Shown here: piece after piece, positions 42,236 to 51,373 of the stretch
Numbering within the stretch: position 1 is the first letter of the stretch
Layout: each line of letters starts with the position of its first letter
DNA from: Myxococcales bacterium
Lineage (GTDB): Bacteria > Myxococcota_A > Polyangia > Polyangiales > Polyangiaceae
NCBI GenBank assembly: GCA_016706225.1
Contig: JADJKB010000024.1
Span: forward strand, 372,001-436,000
Length of the DNA stretch: 64,000 nucleotides
Direction: 5' to 3'
Notes under the pieces: model-generated
What the model saw: the letters and a program-made list of their open reading frames with translations, nothing else
Told to the model about the DNA's origin: nothing
Databases searched by the model: none
Program-made: the position numbers and the translations under genes

Positions 42236-43408
42236 TCAGGTCTTCAGCCAGTGCGCCGCCCCGACGCCGGCAGCCAGCTCCTCGGGCGTGATGCGCCCGT
42301 CGCCGTCGCGGTCCAGTGCGTCGAAGACCGCTCGGGTGCCGGCCCACTCCTCGCGGGTGATGGCGCCGTCGCCGTCGAGATCGTAGATGCCAAACAGGTC
42401 CCGGGCGACGCCCGAGAGGCGAGTCTCGTTCGCCGTGGTTTGCAGGCGCGCCTCCAGGAGTTTTTCCAGGGCCTCGATGGCTTTGGAAAATCCCTCGATG
42501 CCCTCCGCAAGTTTCTCCCGGGCCATGGTGTCTTCGGCGTGCATGCGCTCGAAACTCGGCTTGTCCACCGTGATGCGCTCGACCTTCTGATCTCGCGCCA
42601 GCGCGGGGTCCAGCTTTCGCGGGAGCGGGCGCTCCGCCGCTTTGAGCTCGTCCAGCAGCTTCGGCGCAATGGTCAACAAGTCACAGCCTGCGAGCTCTTC
42701 GATCTCGCCGATGTTGCGGAAACTCGCGCCCATCACCTCGGTCGTGTACCCGAAATGTTTGTAATACTCGTAGATGCGCGTGACGCTGATGACGCCTGGA
42801 TCTGCGGCGCCGACGTAGTCCTTGCCCGTGGCCTTCTTGTGCCAATCCATGATGCGACCGACGAACGGGGAGATCAGCGTGACCTTGGCTTCGGCGCACG
42901 CCACCGCTTGGTGCATGCCAAAGAGCAGCGTCAGGTTGCAGTGGATCCCCTCGCGCTCGAGCTCCTCGGCCGCGCGAATGCCCTCCCAGGTCGAGGCGAT
43001 CTTGATCAGCACTCGCTCCCGTGACGCCCCGGCAGCCTCGTACTGCGCAATCAGCTGGTGAGCCTTGGCGATCGTGCCGGTCGTGTCGAACGAGAGTCGC
43101 GCGTCGACCTCCGTCGAGACTCGGCCGGGCACGATCCCGAGGATACGCAGCCCGAACTCGACGCTCAGGCGATCGATTGCGTGGGCGACGATGGCGCGAG
43201 GTGAGGCACCCGCGCCGGCTTCCCGACGCGCGAACTCGAGGGCGTCGTCCACCACTTCCGCGTACTCCTTCATCTGCGCCGCTGCAGTGATGAGAGACGG
43301 ATTCGTGGTGGCGTCGCGCGGTTTGAACTTCTCAATCGACGCGAGGTCACCGGTGTCGGCGACCACGACGGTCATCTTGCGGAGCTGGTCGAACAATGAA
43401 TCGGGCAC
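42236..43408 (-). CDS. tal: Transaldolase fused to two C-terminal EF-hands
   Basis: 390 residues from a GTG at 43408, which gives the usual N-terminus (SLFDQLRKMTVVVADTGD); a TTG at 43441 is possible. The transaldolase barrel has DATTNPSL, the Schiff-base Lys136 in VLIKIAST and ISPFVGRIMDW. It transfers dihydroxyacetone units in the pentose phosphate pathway. The last 60 residues hold two canonical EF-hands: DLDGDGAITREE (343-354) and DRDGDGRITPEE (366-377), so Ca2+ may affect stability or activity. A linker helix separates the two parts. Confidence 0.93.
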   Translation of the reverse strand: MPDSLFDQLRKMTVVVADTGDLASIEKFKPRDATTNPSLITAAAQMKEYAEVVDDALEFARREAGAGASPRAIVAHAIDRLSVEFGLRILGIVPGRVSTEVDARLSFDTTGTIAKAHQLIAQYEAAGASRERVLIKIASTWEGIRAAEELEREGIHCNLTLLFGMHQAVACAEAKVTLISPFVGRIMDWHKKATGKDYVGAADPGVISVTRIYEYYKHFGYTTEVMGASFRNIGEIEELAGCDLLTIAPKLLDELKAAERPLPRKLDPALARDQKVERITVDKPSFERMHAEDTMAREKLAEGIEGFSKAIEALEKLLEARLQTTANETRLSGVARDLFGIYDLDGDGAITREEWAGTRAVFDALDRDGDGRITPEELAAGVGAAHWLKT

Positions 43409-43482
43409 GCTGCGCCGAGTATGCACGAGCGATGCGGCCAAGCAAACCCCGCCGGTCCATCCGGCGTGCGGGCCGTGCCGGC

Positions 43483-44379
43483 TCAGTCGGCGGACTTTTC
43501 GGCAGGCTTGTGTCCGAGCAGCACCTGGTACAGGCCGCCCTCGATCAGATCCGCGAGCACGTCGCGCTGTTCGGTGGAGAGCACGCCGAGCACGCTGTCG
43601 GTGCGCTCGCCGGCTTCCGCAATGCGCGCGCGGAGGATTTTCGCCTTCTTCGCGCGGAAGCTCTCCAGCCTGGCGCTGAAGTCCTCGCCCTCGAAGGCGT
43701 CGACGAGTTGATCCAGCTCCTCGCGGCTGGGACGCAGCTGCTGTTTTTCGCCGATCAGCTCCTTCTTCATCGCCTGGAGTTTGTCGATCTGCAAGCGTGA
43801 CAGGACGAGCTTCTTGGCCAAGCGCCCGAAACCATCATGTTTGTACTGTGCGTCGTCGCGCTTGGCGCCGAACTTCTCATCGATGCGCGCGCGCAGGGCC
43901 ACGGCGACGGCCTTGCGTTGATCGGTGAGCAGCACCGCGTGGACCTCGTCGAGCGCGTCGACGCTCCGCTGCATGCGCTCCGCGATCGCGCCGGTGGCGA
44001 GCGCCACGGATTGATCGAAGTCGTTGGAGTCTGCGCTGCCGGAGCGCACGACGGCCACGGCCGACGCCCGCAGTTTGTCGCCCAGCTCGCGTCGGCCTCC
44101 GAGATCGTCCTTCAGGTCCGCCTCGATGGCGGCCAGGCGGACAGCCTGCTCGGCGCTCAGGTTGCCCCGCGCCCGGACCGTATCGAGGACCACCCCGACG
44201 TAGCCCCGATGCCCCTGCCCAGCCCGCGCCCGCAGCTCTTTGGCGGTGATCTCGCGTTTCTGTTGGGCACCGTCGTCCACTGTGGTAGCGCACGCAACGG
44301 TTCCGACCACAAAGGCCGAAGCGCAGACGAGCGGTAGAAGGTAGCGGAGGCCTCTCCGGTCCTTGGTTGAGTTCAGCAT
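43483..44379 (-). CDS. Lipoprotein with LTxxQ-like repeats, Spy/CpxP-like
   Basis: 298 residues. Signal peptide with lipobox cysteine at residue 30 (TVAC). The mature protein is almost wholly helical with repeated LSAEQ, LTDQRKAV and LSTEQRDVL segments, as in Spy/CpxP periplasmic proteins that hold unfolded proteins or sense envelope stress, but it is about twice their length. Assignment is by motif only. Confidence 0.75.
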   Translation of the reverse strand: MLNSTKDRRGLRYLLPLVCASAFVVGTVACATTVDDGAQQKREITAKELRARAGQGHRGYVGVVLDTVRARGNLSAEQAVRLAAIEADLKDDLGGRRELGDKLRASAVAVVRSGSADSNDFDQSVALATGAIAERMQRSVDALDEVHAVLLTDQRKAVAVALRARIDEKFGAKRDDAQYKHDGFGRLAKKLVLSRLQIDKLQAMKKELIGEKQQLRPSREELDQLVDAFEGEDFSARLESFRAKKAKILRARIAEAGERTDSVLGVLSTEQRDVLADLIEGGLYQVLLGHKPAEKSAD

Positions 44380-44478
44380 GGCAAGAAGAGCTTAGGACCC
44401 GACGGCGCGAGTGCACGGAAATGATCGCTTGACCCCCAAATTGTGGCGCCGACCGCCAGCGCCGCGCCGCTCCGACGC

Positions 44479-45366
44479 ATGAAATACTCCAACAGCATCC
44501 GCCTCGTCGCCAGCTTCGACCTGCTCGAGTCGCTGAAGTCGCGCAAGGCCGTGGTGCTGCTCTCGCTCTACATGGTTGGCGCGCTGGGCGCGTCCGGCAT
44601 CTTCATTCGCCTGCTCGGAATCGTGCGAGAGCGCCTGGCGGAAGAGGTCGGGCAGGCGATCGACACCAAGATGTTGATGGAGAACCCCGGCATGGCGCGG
44701 CTGCTCGGGTCCCTCACGGGCGACGCGGAGGTCGGGCGGGCCGTCGCTTCGATTCCGCCCATCGCAATCTTCTATGGCTGGCTCGCGATGAACTTCGTGC
44801 CGCTGTTGGTCTTGTTTACCTCGGCAGACGCGATCTCGGGCGATGTGGCGAGTGGCGCGGTGCGCTACTCGTTGTTCCGCACCGACCGGCTGAGCTGGGC
44901 GATCGGCAAGTTGATTGGCCAGACCTGCCTGATGGCGCTCGGAGTGCTCGTGGGAGCCCTCGCGTGCTGGGCGACCGGCATGATCTGGCTCGATGGCATG
45001 CCCCCAGTCGACTCCGCTGTGTGGCTGCTCCGAATATCCGGGCGCGCCATCATCTACAGCTTTGCCTACCTCGGAATGGTGATGTGTGCGTCGCAGCTCA
45101 CCCGCACCAACGCCCGCGCTGGCGGACTCGCGCTCTTGCTCACCTTCGTCTCCTCCCTCGCAGGCAGCATCTTTCAGGCGGACCTGGTCGTCGAGCAGGC
45201 GCCGGGATTGTTTCGAGTCCTCTCCAAGCTCGTTCCAGCGGGGCACCACCTGGCGCTCTGGCACCCGGGCCTCGTCCAGAGCGGCTCCGCCATGTTTGGG
45301 CTCATCAGCATCGGCCTCGCGTTTTTTGCCTTGGGGTTCTGGCGCTTCTCGACGAGGGACGCATGA
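44479..45366 (+). CDS. ABC-2 type exporter permease
   Basis: 295 residues from the ATG at 44479. Six membrane helices in the ABC-2 arrangement with a large first loop. TSADAISGDVASGAVRYSLF is the conserved cytoplasmic coupling region that follows helix two. Substrate unknown. The ATGA overlap with the ATPase gene makes them one transporter. Confidence 0.88.
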   Translation: MKYSNSIRLVASFDLLESLKSRKAVVLLSLYMVGALGASGIFIRLLGIVRERLAEEVGQAIDTKMLMENPGMARLLGSLTGDAEVGRAVASIPPIAIFYGWLAMNFVPLLVLFTSADAISGDVASGAVRYSLFRTDRLSWAIGKLIGQTCLMALGVLVGALACWATGMIWLDGMPPVDSAVWLLRISGRAIIYSFAYLGMVMCASQLTRTNARAGGLALLLTFVSSLAGSIFQADLVVEQAPGLFRVLSKLVPAGHHLALWHPGLVQSGSAMFGLISIGLAFFALGFWRFSTRDA

Positions 45367-46337
45367 CCGACGCGCTCGCGATTCGCGGCCTCAGGAAGGC
45401 GTACGGCCGCACGGTCGCCCTCGACGGACTCGAGCTCAGTGTGCCCAAGGGTGTGATCTGCGGCTTCATTGGTCCGAACGGGGCGGGCAAGACGACCACC
45501 TTCGGTGTCACCGGCGGTCTGATCCGGGCGGACTCCGGCGAGGTCGATGTGCTCGGCCATGGCCCACTGAAGCCCCACACTCGGCCGGGGCTCTTGACCA
45601 TGTTGCCGCAGGACTGCGAGCTCTCCCCCCACGTTTCGCTGCGGCAGCTGCTCACGCACTACGCCGAGCTCCAGGGGCTCACCCGAGGCGAGGCCACGCG
45701 CGACGTGGACGCGCGGCTCGAAGAGGTTGCCCTCGTGGATCGCGCCGAAGCGCGCATCAAGAGTCTGTCGCACGGCATGCGGCGGCGGGTGGGCATCGCG
45801 CAGGCGCTGCTCGGGTCGCCTGCGCTAGTACTGCTCGACGAGCCGACCAGCGGACTCGATCCCGAGCTGGTGGTCCGCATGCGCGATGTCTTTGCTTCGC
45901 ACCGCGGCCAACGCACGCTGGTCGTGAGCTCACACAACCTGCTCGAGCTCGAGGCGCTCTGCGACCACGTGATCTTCATCGAGCGCGGGCGCTGTATGCG
46001 CAGCGGTTCGATGGCCGAGGTCACCGAGCAAGGTCTAGTCATGCGCTACGCGGTCGAAGCAGCGGTCGATCTGCGGGCCCTCGAAACAGCGCATCCGGAG
46101 CTCGAAATGACCTGGGAAGGCAAGACGCTGATCGCACGGGGTTCGGGCAGCTGGACAGCGGCCACCATCAACACCGCGATCATCCCGTATCTCTTGCACA
46201 TGAACGCCGGCTTGCTCGAGATCCGGCGTGGCAAGTCGCTGGAGGACGCCTACCTCGCCGGCAAGGCCGAGGCCGACGCGGAGGCCGAAGCCGAAGCCGA
46301 AGCCGCCAGCGAAGACGACGAAGAGGACGACGGCTGA
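45363..46337 (+). CDS. ABC exporter ATPase with acidic C-terminal tail
   Basis: 324 residues from the ATG at 45363. Walker A GPNGAGKT (37-44), signature LSHGM, Walker B LVLLDEP and His-loop SSHN are intact, so it is an active ATPase of the ABC-2 exporter family. After about residue 230 there is an extra domain, and the last 25 residues are an Ala/Glu/Asp run (EADAEAEAEAEAASEDDEE). Partner of the upstream permease. Confidence 0.93.
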   Translation: MTDALAIRGLRKAYGRTVALDGLELSVPKGVICGFIGPNGAGKTTTFGVTGGLIRADSGEVDVLGHGPLKPHTRPGLLTMLPQDCELSPHVSLRQLLTHYAELQGLTRGEATRDVDARLEEVALVDRAEARIKSLSHGMRRRVGIAQALLGSPALVLLDEPTSGLDPELVVRMRDVFASHRGQRTLVVSSHNLLELEALCDHVIFIERGRCMRSGSMAEVTEQGLVMRYAVEAAVDLRALETAHPELEMTWEGKTLIARGSGSWTAATINTAIIPYLLHMNAGLLEIRRGKSLEDAYLAGKAEADAEAEAEAEAASEDDEEDDG

Positions 46338-46404
46338 GGCCGTCATTGGTGCACGAGTCAGGCGCGCGCCCCGGCGGCCACGCCGACGCGGGGTGTGCGG
46401 CCTG

Positions 46405-47145
46405 TCACTTGTAGTTGATGGCGGTGTACGGGCTGCCAGTGCTGAAGCCGCAGGCGGCCATCGTGAATGCAGGGCTGACCAGTGCCAGGTAGTGTCCGCA
46501 AGTCGGATTCGACGCGGTGACCTGGCAGTTGGGGCACTTGCCCGCGAAGCCGTCGTTCAAGCTCGGGCATTGGTCGCAGCCGGAGCAAATTGCCTGATTC
46601 TTCTCGGCCCACATCAGGTCGATGCAGTTTGTCACCGAGCTGGGACCGCTACCCGGACACTCTCCTTGTCCGTACGCCCCGCAGTTGTTGCCGCCGATGA
46701 AGGCAGCGTGAGGGCCGTGCGTCGAGTCGTAGGTCGCCTCGTCGTCGACACACGACTCTGCAGAAGTCCAGCGTGTGTACGGGTTGCGCCCCTTGCCAGC
46801 GCGCAACTCGTTGATGTGGTCGATGCAAGCCTGGCGTGCAGCCGCGTTCGGATCCGAGCCGCCGCCACCACCGGTTGCGGTCGTGCCACCGGTCGAAGTC
46901 GTGCCGCCAGTCGCGGTCGTTCCACCCGTTGCGGTGGTGCCGCCGGTTGAAGTCGTGCCGCCAGTCGCGGTCGTGCCACCCGTCGCAGCAACGGCGCCCG
47001 AGCCTCCGCCGCCAGAGGCAGAGCCTCCGGTCCCGCCGCCGTCGTCGGATGAACCACACCCGGAGAGGAGCGCGAGGCACAAACCCCCGAGCCAGGATGC
47101 TCGACACGATCCAGACGGCGTCTTCACACGCTCATGCGACGGCAT
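46405..47145 (-). CDS. CAP-domain (SCP/PR-1) lipoprotein with GGTTAT repeats
   Basis: 246 residues from the ATG at 47145. Lipobox cysteine at residue 30 (LLSGC). A low-complexity linker (about 36-95) is built of GGTTAT/GGTTST units. Residues about 100-246 are a CAP-like domain: ACIDHINELRA at its start, GPHAAFIGGNN, GHYLALVSP near the end, with many extra cysteines for disulfides. Secreted CAP proteins occur in predators and pathogens; biochemical role here unknown. Divergent from another lipoprotein with the same linker. Confidence 0.87.
   Translation of the reverse strand: MPSHERVKTPSGSCRASWLGGLCLALLSGCGSSDDGGGTGGSASGGGGSGAVAATGGTTATGGTTSTGGTTATGGTTATGGTTSTGGTTATGGGGGSDPNAAARQACIDHINELRAGKGRNPYTRWTSAESCVDDEATYDSTHGPHAAFIGGNNCGAYGQGECPGSGPSSVTNCIDLMWAEKNQAICSGCDQCPSLNDGFAGKCPNCQVTASNPTCGHYLALVSPAFTMAACGFSTGSPYTAINYK
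46870..46983 (-). repeat. GGTTAT-coding repeat tract in the CAP lipoprotein gene
   Basis: Six to seven 18-base units coding GGTTAT or GGTTST. The 47 bases at 46916-46962 are, in inverted orientation, identical to 47924-47969 in the divergent gene except for one T. Confidence 0.85.
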
Positions 47146-47470
47146 TCTCGCGTGAAGGTCAAGCGGCGCCGCCCGCAAGCCAGTCTTGATCGGATCTCCC
47201 CGAGCCGAGCGCTGCGTTGGCAGCGCCTCCTCGAAGCGTGATTGCCGATCGTGTCCAGACAACTCGCCGAGTCGATGCGCTTTCCTTCGCGACACCAAGC
47301 GCTGAAACGCTGCTGGCACGCCCCCCCTGCAAATGGGGCGTGCGCGGAATGCCCTTGGTGGTCTTTGCCAGCAGCAGCGCTGTGGGCGCACGACCGCGCT
47401 TCGCCGTTGCGGTCGACCTGACGCCAGTTGTCGGTGGCCGCAGCGGCTCGGACCGGCTATTCTTTGGTTC
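47146..47470. other. Intergenic region of 325 bases between two divergent lipoprotein genes
   Basis: No gene or structured element recognised. It must hold both promoters. Together with both signal-peptide regions it is bracketed by inverted GGTTAT repeat tracts. Confidence 0.5.
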
Positions 47471-48384
47471 ATGCGCCGCCTGATGGTCAGCCTCTCGGTT
47501 CTCTGCGCGCTGTCCGCACTGACTGCGTGTGGTGTCGACGAAGAGGGCAGCTTGTTTACGGGCGGTGCTGCAGGCTCCGATGGCGGCGTGTCGGGCGGCA
47601 GTGGAGGAAGCGGCGGGAGCGTGCAGGTTGGCGGTACCTCGAGTGGGGGCGGTGGCGGTGCTGCCGGCGGAGGCGGCACGACCGGCAGCGGGGGCATCGC
47701 CGGCAGCGGGGGAGCAGCGGGCAGCGGGGGAGCAGCAGGCACCGGAGGCACGACAGCGTCAGGTGGCGCAGCCGGCGGCGGCGGCACGACCGCGACGGGT
47801 GGAACGACTTCAACCGGCGGCACGACTTCAACCGGCGGCACGACCGCAACGGGCGGCACGACCGCAACGGGCGGCACGACCGCAACGGGTGGCACGACCG
47901 CAACTGGCGGCACGACCGCAACTGGCGGCACGACTCAACCGGCGGCACCACCGCAACGGGTGGAACGACTTCAACCGGCGGCACAGGCGGCACCACCTCC
48001 AGTCCTTGCCCCGGGAGCCAACCCTCGAACTACAGCGGCTGCAGCGCAACGGGTGCGGTCTGCAAATACTCCAGTGGCGCGAACCAGTGCACGTGCTGGG
48101 GCGGCCAGTGGCATTGCAATGCCTGTCCCGGGGGCCAGCCCTCCGAAGGCGGCAGTTGTTCGAGCAGCGGTTCGTCGTGCAACTACGCCGGTAATGCCTG
48201 CGGCTGCGCCTGGGCCGGCGTCTCTTCCGGTTACGATTGGCATTGCGTGAGCTGTCCGAGCCCGAAGCCTGCTGACGAAGCCGGCTGCAGCGATGAAAAC
48301 GCCGTCTGCCCCTACGCGGGTAACTACTGTCGCTGCCGATACCGCGGTTACCCAGTGTTCGGACTGCGTTGGGATTGCCCGTAA
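47471..48384 (+). pseudogene. Cys-rich lipoprotein gene frameshifted within its repeat linker
   Basis: From the ATG at 47471 the protein begins with a lipoprotein signal (lipobox cysteine at residue 20, LTAC) and a Gly/Ser/Thr linker that passes into GGTTAT units. At 47935/47936 the unit reads ACGACTCAACC instead of ACGACTTCAACC: one T is missing. The frame then changes; translation would end at 48250 after an Ala/Pro-rich nonsense stretch. In the correct frame the gene continues to the TAA at 48384 with three copies of a Cys-rich repeat of about 40 residues (CP-x3-P, C, CxY, CxC, WxC). So this is either a broken gene, a switchable one, or a sequencing error. Confidence 0.85.
47780..47993 (+). 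repeat. GGTTAT-coding repeat tract in the frameshifted lipoprotein gene
   Basis: About eleven 18-base units (GGC GGC ACG ACC GCA ACG type) coding GGTTAT/GGTTST, matching in inverted orientation the tract of the divergent CAP lipoprotein gene. Long identical units make slippage and recombination plausible. Confidence 0.85.
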
Positions 48385-48466
48385 CGACTGAACCAACGGT
48401 TATTTTGGGGTTGAGCGACGCAACCGACCGCTTGTCCGCGGTGACCTTCCACGGCAGTGTCGCGCC

Positions 48467-50128
48467 GTGACGGAAGACGACACGCTTCTCGGGGCCACTG
48501 AAGCTCCGACGCTGGTCAGGCCCACCGTCGACGCGCTGCGGGAGGCTCGCGAGGGTTCGACGGACGTCGACGAAACGGTGCTGGCCGACGAGGAGATGCG
48601 CACACGCAAAGGCGCGCTGCGAGCGTTATTCATCGCGCTGGTCATCTACGTCGTCTCGACCACGGCGATTCCGGAAAAGACGACCTTCGGTTGGGTGATC
48701 ATCGCGGTCTACTGCGCCGCCGCGATTGTCATTGGCACCCTGCTCGCTCTCAGCGGCACGTACGCCTACGGCGTGCGGGTCTCCACGGTGATTGGCGTCA
48801 CCGTCATATTGCTCGCTCTGGGTTCGTGCCTGTATTTCGGGGTCATTGGCGGACCGATCATCGTCCTGCCGACCGTCGTCTATTACTACGGGCTCGGGGA
48901 CTCGAAGGCGCGGCGACGCTGGGTTGCCGGAACTGCAATCGGCGGGCATGCCCTGCTCACGCTGCTGGCCGCCGCGGGTGTCGTTCGTCCTACCGGACTG
49001 ATCCCCGCCGACGCTCTCGCTGGAAGTGTCTACATTCTGGTCTCGGGGTTCTGTATCGCGACGCTGCTCGGGATGACTTACTGGTTGTCGCATCGAAGCC
49101 GCGTATCCACGCTGCAAGCCATGTCCGCGCTGGACCGCGCACGGCGCGAGCTACGCCAACGCGACGTGCTCTTGGACGAAGCACGGGAAGATCTGGACCG
49201 CGTAGTGGCCGGCGCGCGCGCCGGGCGCCTGACCGGGCGCCGGGTCGACAACCTGCGGGTGCTCAACCTGATCGGCCGCGGCGCCATGGGCGAGGTGTAC
49301 CGCGCCGCCCGGGTGGACTCCGAAGAGCCCGTCGCGCTCAAGGTACTTCACCCGCACCTCGCCGAATCCGAGGGCCAGGTGACGCGTTTCCTGCGCGAAG
49401 CGCAGATCATCGGCGGGCTGAAGTCGCCCTACATCCCGACCCTGTTTGGCTCTGGAACGGACGCGGATGGTTCTCCCTATTTGGTAATGGAGCTGCTGGA
49501 GGGTCTGGATCTGGCAGCGGATCTGCGTCTGCGCGCTTCCCTACCGCTCGGCGAAATCGATCAGCTGGTCGAAGAGGCTTGCCTCGCGCTGCACGCCGCT
49601 CACGAGGCCTCCGTCGTGCATCGCGACATCAAACCGCAGAACTTGTTTCTGACGGTCAAGCCTCGCGTCAGCTGGAAGGTGCTCGACTTCGGCGTGTCGA
49701 TGATCATGAGCAACTCCGGCACACTGACCCAGGGTGGCGCCATCGGAACGCCGGCGTACATGGCTCCAGAGCAGGCGCTTGGCTCGAGCGTCGATCGCCG
49801 CGCTGACGTGTTTTCCCTTGGCGCCGTCGTTTATCGCGCGCTGACCGGACGCCCGGCGTTCCAGGGGACCTCCGGCCCCGCGACAGTATACGCGGCGCTT
49901 CGATACCAGCCCGTGCGACCCGGAGAGCTGGTGCCCGTGGACTCGGACGTGGAATCGGTGCTCGCGCTCGCGCTGGCAAAAAAGGCGGACCTGAGGCTCG
50001 CGTCGGCCAAGGAGCTTGCAGTGGCGTGGAGGGCCGCGAGAAAACACGAGCTCAGCGCGGAGCTGCGCCTCCGGGCGGAACGATTGCTGACGGCGCACGC
50101 GTGGGGAACCGACTATTCCGTGAAGTGA
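48467..50128 (+). CDS. Membrane Ser/Thr protein kinase with N-terminal six-helix domain
   Basis: 553 residues from a GTG at 48467. Residues about 50-215 hold six membrane helices, followed by a coiled-coil helix (about 218-250). The kinase domain (about 260-520) has GRGAMGEVY, the ATP lysine in VALKVL, HRDIKPQN, DFG and APEQ, all intact. The order, membrane domain first and kinase last, is the reverse of the common PknB layout and lacks an external sensor, so the signal may come from within the membrane. It precedes the YqcC-family gene by 18 bases. Confidence 0.93.
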   Translation: MTEDDTLLGATEAPTLVRPTVDALREAREGSTDVDETVLADEEMRTRKGALRALFIALVIYVVSTTAIPEKTTFGWVIIAVYCAAAIVIGTLLALSGTYAYGVRVSTVIGVTVILLALGSCLYFGVIGGPIIVLPTVVYYYGLGDSKARRRWVAGTAIGGHALLTLLAAAGVVRPTGLIPADALAGSVYILVSGFCIATLLGMTYWLSHRSRVSTLQAMSALDRARRELRQRDVLLDEAREDLDRVVAGARAGRLTGRRVDNLRVLNLIGRGAMGEVYRAARVDSEEPVALKVLHPHLAESEGQVTRFLREAQIIGGLKSPYIPTLFGSGTDADGSPYLVMELLEGLDLAADLRLRASLPLGEIDQLVEEACLALHAAHEASVVHRDIKPQNLFLTVKPRVSWKVLDFGVSMIMSNSGTLTQGGAIGTPAYMAPEQALGSSVDRRADVFSLGAVVYRALTGRPAFQGTSGPATVYAALRYQPVRPGELVPVDSDVESVLALALAKKADLRLASAKELAVAWRAARKHELSAELRLRAERLLTAHAWGTDYSVK

Positions 50129-50146
50129 GTGGCTGGAGCGGGAGTC

Positions 50147-50482
50147 ATGCCGAGGGTCGAACACGAAGAGGTGCGCGCGCGACTCGACGCGGTAATCGAG
50201 GCGATGAAGCACGCCGGTGTCTGGGACGTCGAGGAGCCGTCCGGCGCAGCCTACGGCGACATGGGGCCGTTCGGCATGAACACCATGGCCTTCGTCCAGT
50301 GGCTGCGTTGGGTCTTCGTGCCGAACGTCGAGGCCTTGATCGAGAAGCAGGGGCCTTGGCCGCGCTCGAGCTCGGTCTCCGTCCAAGCAGCGCGCGAGGG
50401 CGACACGGATCCCGCAGTGGACTCGCTGGTGGACGCTCTCTCCCGGTTCGACGATCTGTTCGGCGAGACCGACGCACGTTGA
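50147..50482 (+). CDS. YqcC family protein
   Basis: 111 residues from the ATG at 50147 (GGGAG upstream). The segment MAFVQWLRWVFVPNVEALI matches the YqcC/DUF446 family of small helical cytoplasmic proteins, often near pseudouridine synthase TruC, absent here. Function unknown. Follows the kinase gene closely. Confidence 0.8.
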   Translation: MPRVEHEEVRARLDAVIEAMKHAGVWDVEEPSGAAYGDMGPFGMNTMAFVQWLRWVFVPNVEALIEKQGPWPRSSSVSVQAAREGDTDPAVDSLVDALSRFDDLFGETDAR

Positions 50483-50510
50483 CCGCCGAAACCCGGGCAT
50501 CGATTTGCGC

Positions 50511-51290
50511 TCAGGGCGGGAGTTGTTTGAGCGGTGGCGTCAGGCGATCCGTGAACCAGCGCGTCAGCCCCGGGAACATTCGCGCCAGCGCGTAGCTCCG
50601 CGGGTAGATCACCCGCGCGCGCCGCCTCTCGACCGCAGCCATCACCAGGCGGGCCAGGCTGTCGGAGTTGCCGGTGGGAGTGAGGCTGACGGCGGTGGAA
50701 GGTTCGAATGCTGCTCTGCCCGCCGCTTCCATCGCGCTGGTCACCGGTCCGGGGTACACCGTCACGACGTGCACGCCATGGCGTCGTGCTTCTACGCACA
50801 ACCCCTCCGACGCCCCTGCCAAACCGCCCTTCGCTGCGTTGTAGAAGAACATCCCGGGAGTCGGCGCCAGCGCGGCCATGGAAGCAATGTCCACGATGGT
50901 GCCGCGCCGCCGCGGGATCATGCGCCGCAGTGCCTCCTGGGTGAGCCGCAGCGGTGCCAGCAGATCGACCGTCAACACCGCCGCTCCGCGCTCCCAGCTC
51001 GTCTCGTGTGCCGGCTCGACGATCTGGACGCCAGCGTTGTTCACCAGCACGTCGCACGGCCCGAGTGCTTGCTCGGCCTCGTCGAACAGCGCGCCGGGTG
51101 AGAAGTCTTGCGAGAGATCCGCGACGATCACGTGACTGCGCTCCGGAGCCGTACTTGCCAGCGCCAAGAGCGGGCTCTCGCGGCGGGCCAGGAGCGTGAC
51201 CGCCGCACCCGCTGCGAGCCATGCTCGGGCCATGGATTCACCGATGCCGCTCGAGGCGCCGGTAAGAAACACGTGAGGTCGATCAGCCAT
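50511..51290 (-). CDS. Short-chain dehydrogenase/reductase (SDR)
   Basis: 259 residues from the ATG at 51290. Cofactor motif TGASSGIG (10-17), LVNNAG, catalytic Ser in IASMAAL, and YNAAK for the Tyr-Lys pair. NAD(P)-dependent oxidoreductase. The C-terminus with YPRSYALARMFPGLTRWF resembles membrane-associated SDRs acting on lipid substrates, as in the DHRS7/Rv-type group, but the substrate is unknown. Confidence 0.92.
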   Translation of the reverse strand: MADRPHVFLTGASSGIGESMARAWLAAGAAVTLLARRESPLLALASTAPERSHVIVADLSQDFSPGALFDEAEQALGPCDVLVNNAGVQIVEPAHETSWERGAAVLTVDLLAPLRLTQEALRRMIPRRRGTIVDIASMAALAPTPGMFFYNAAKGGLAGASEGLCVEARRHGVHVVTVYPGPVTSAMEAAGRAAFEPSTAVSLTPTGNSDSLARLVMAAVERRRARVIYPRSYALARMFPGLTRWFTDRLTPPLKQLPP

Positions 51291-51373
51291 GGGACCGCAG
51301 GCTAATGCGGAACCGCTTCGCCGGGGGTCCCGGTCGGCTCGGCAGCTCCAGCGAATGGCAGTATGCTGCTTCA

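Noticed and set aside
46870..47993. CRISPR-like regular repeats
   Set aside because: Units are directly adjacent 18-base codon repeats (GGTTAT) within genes, with no spacers and no cas genes.
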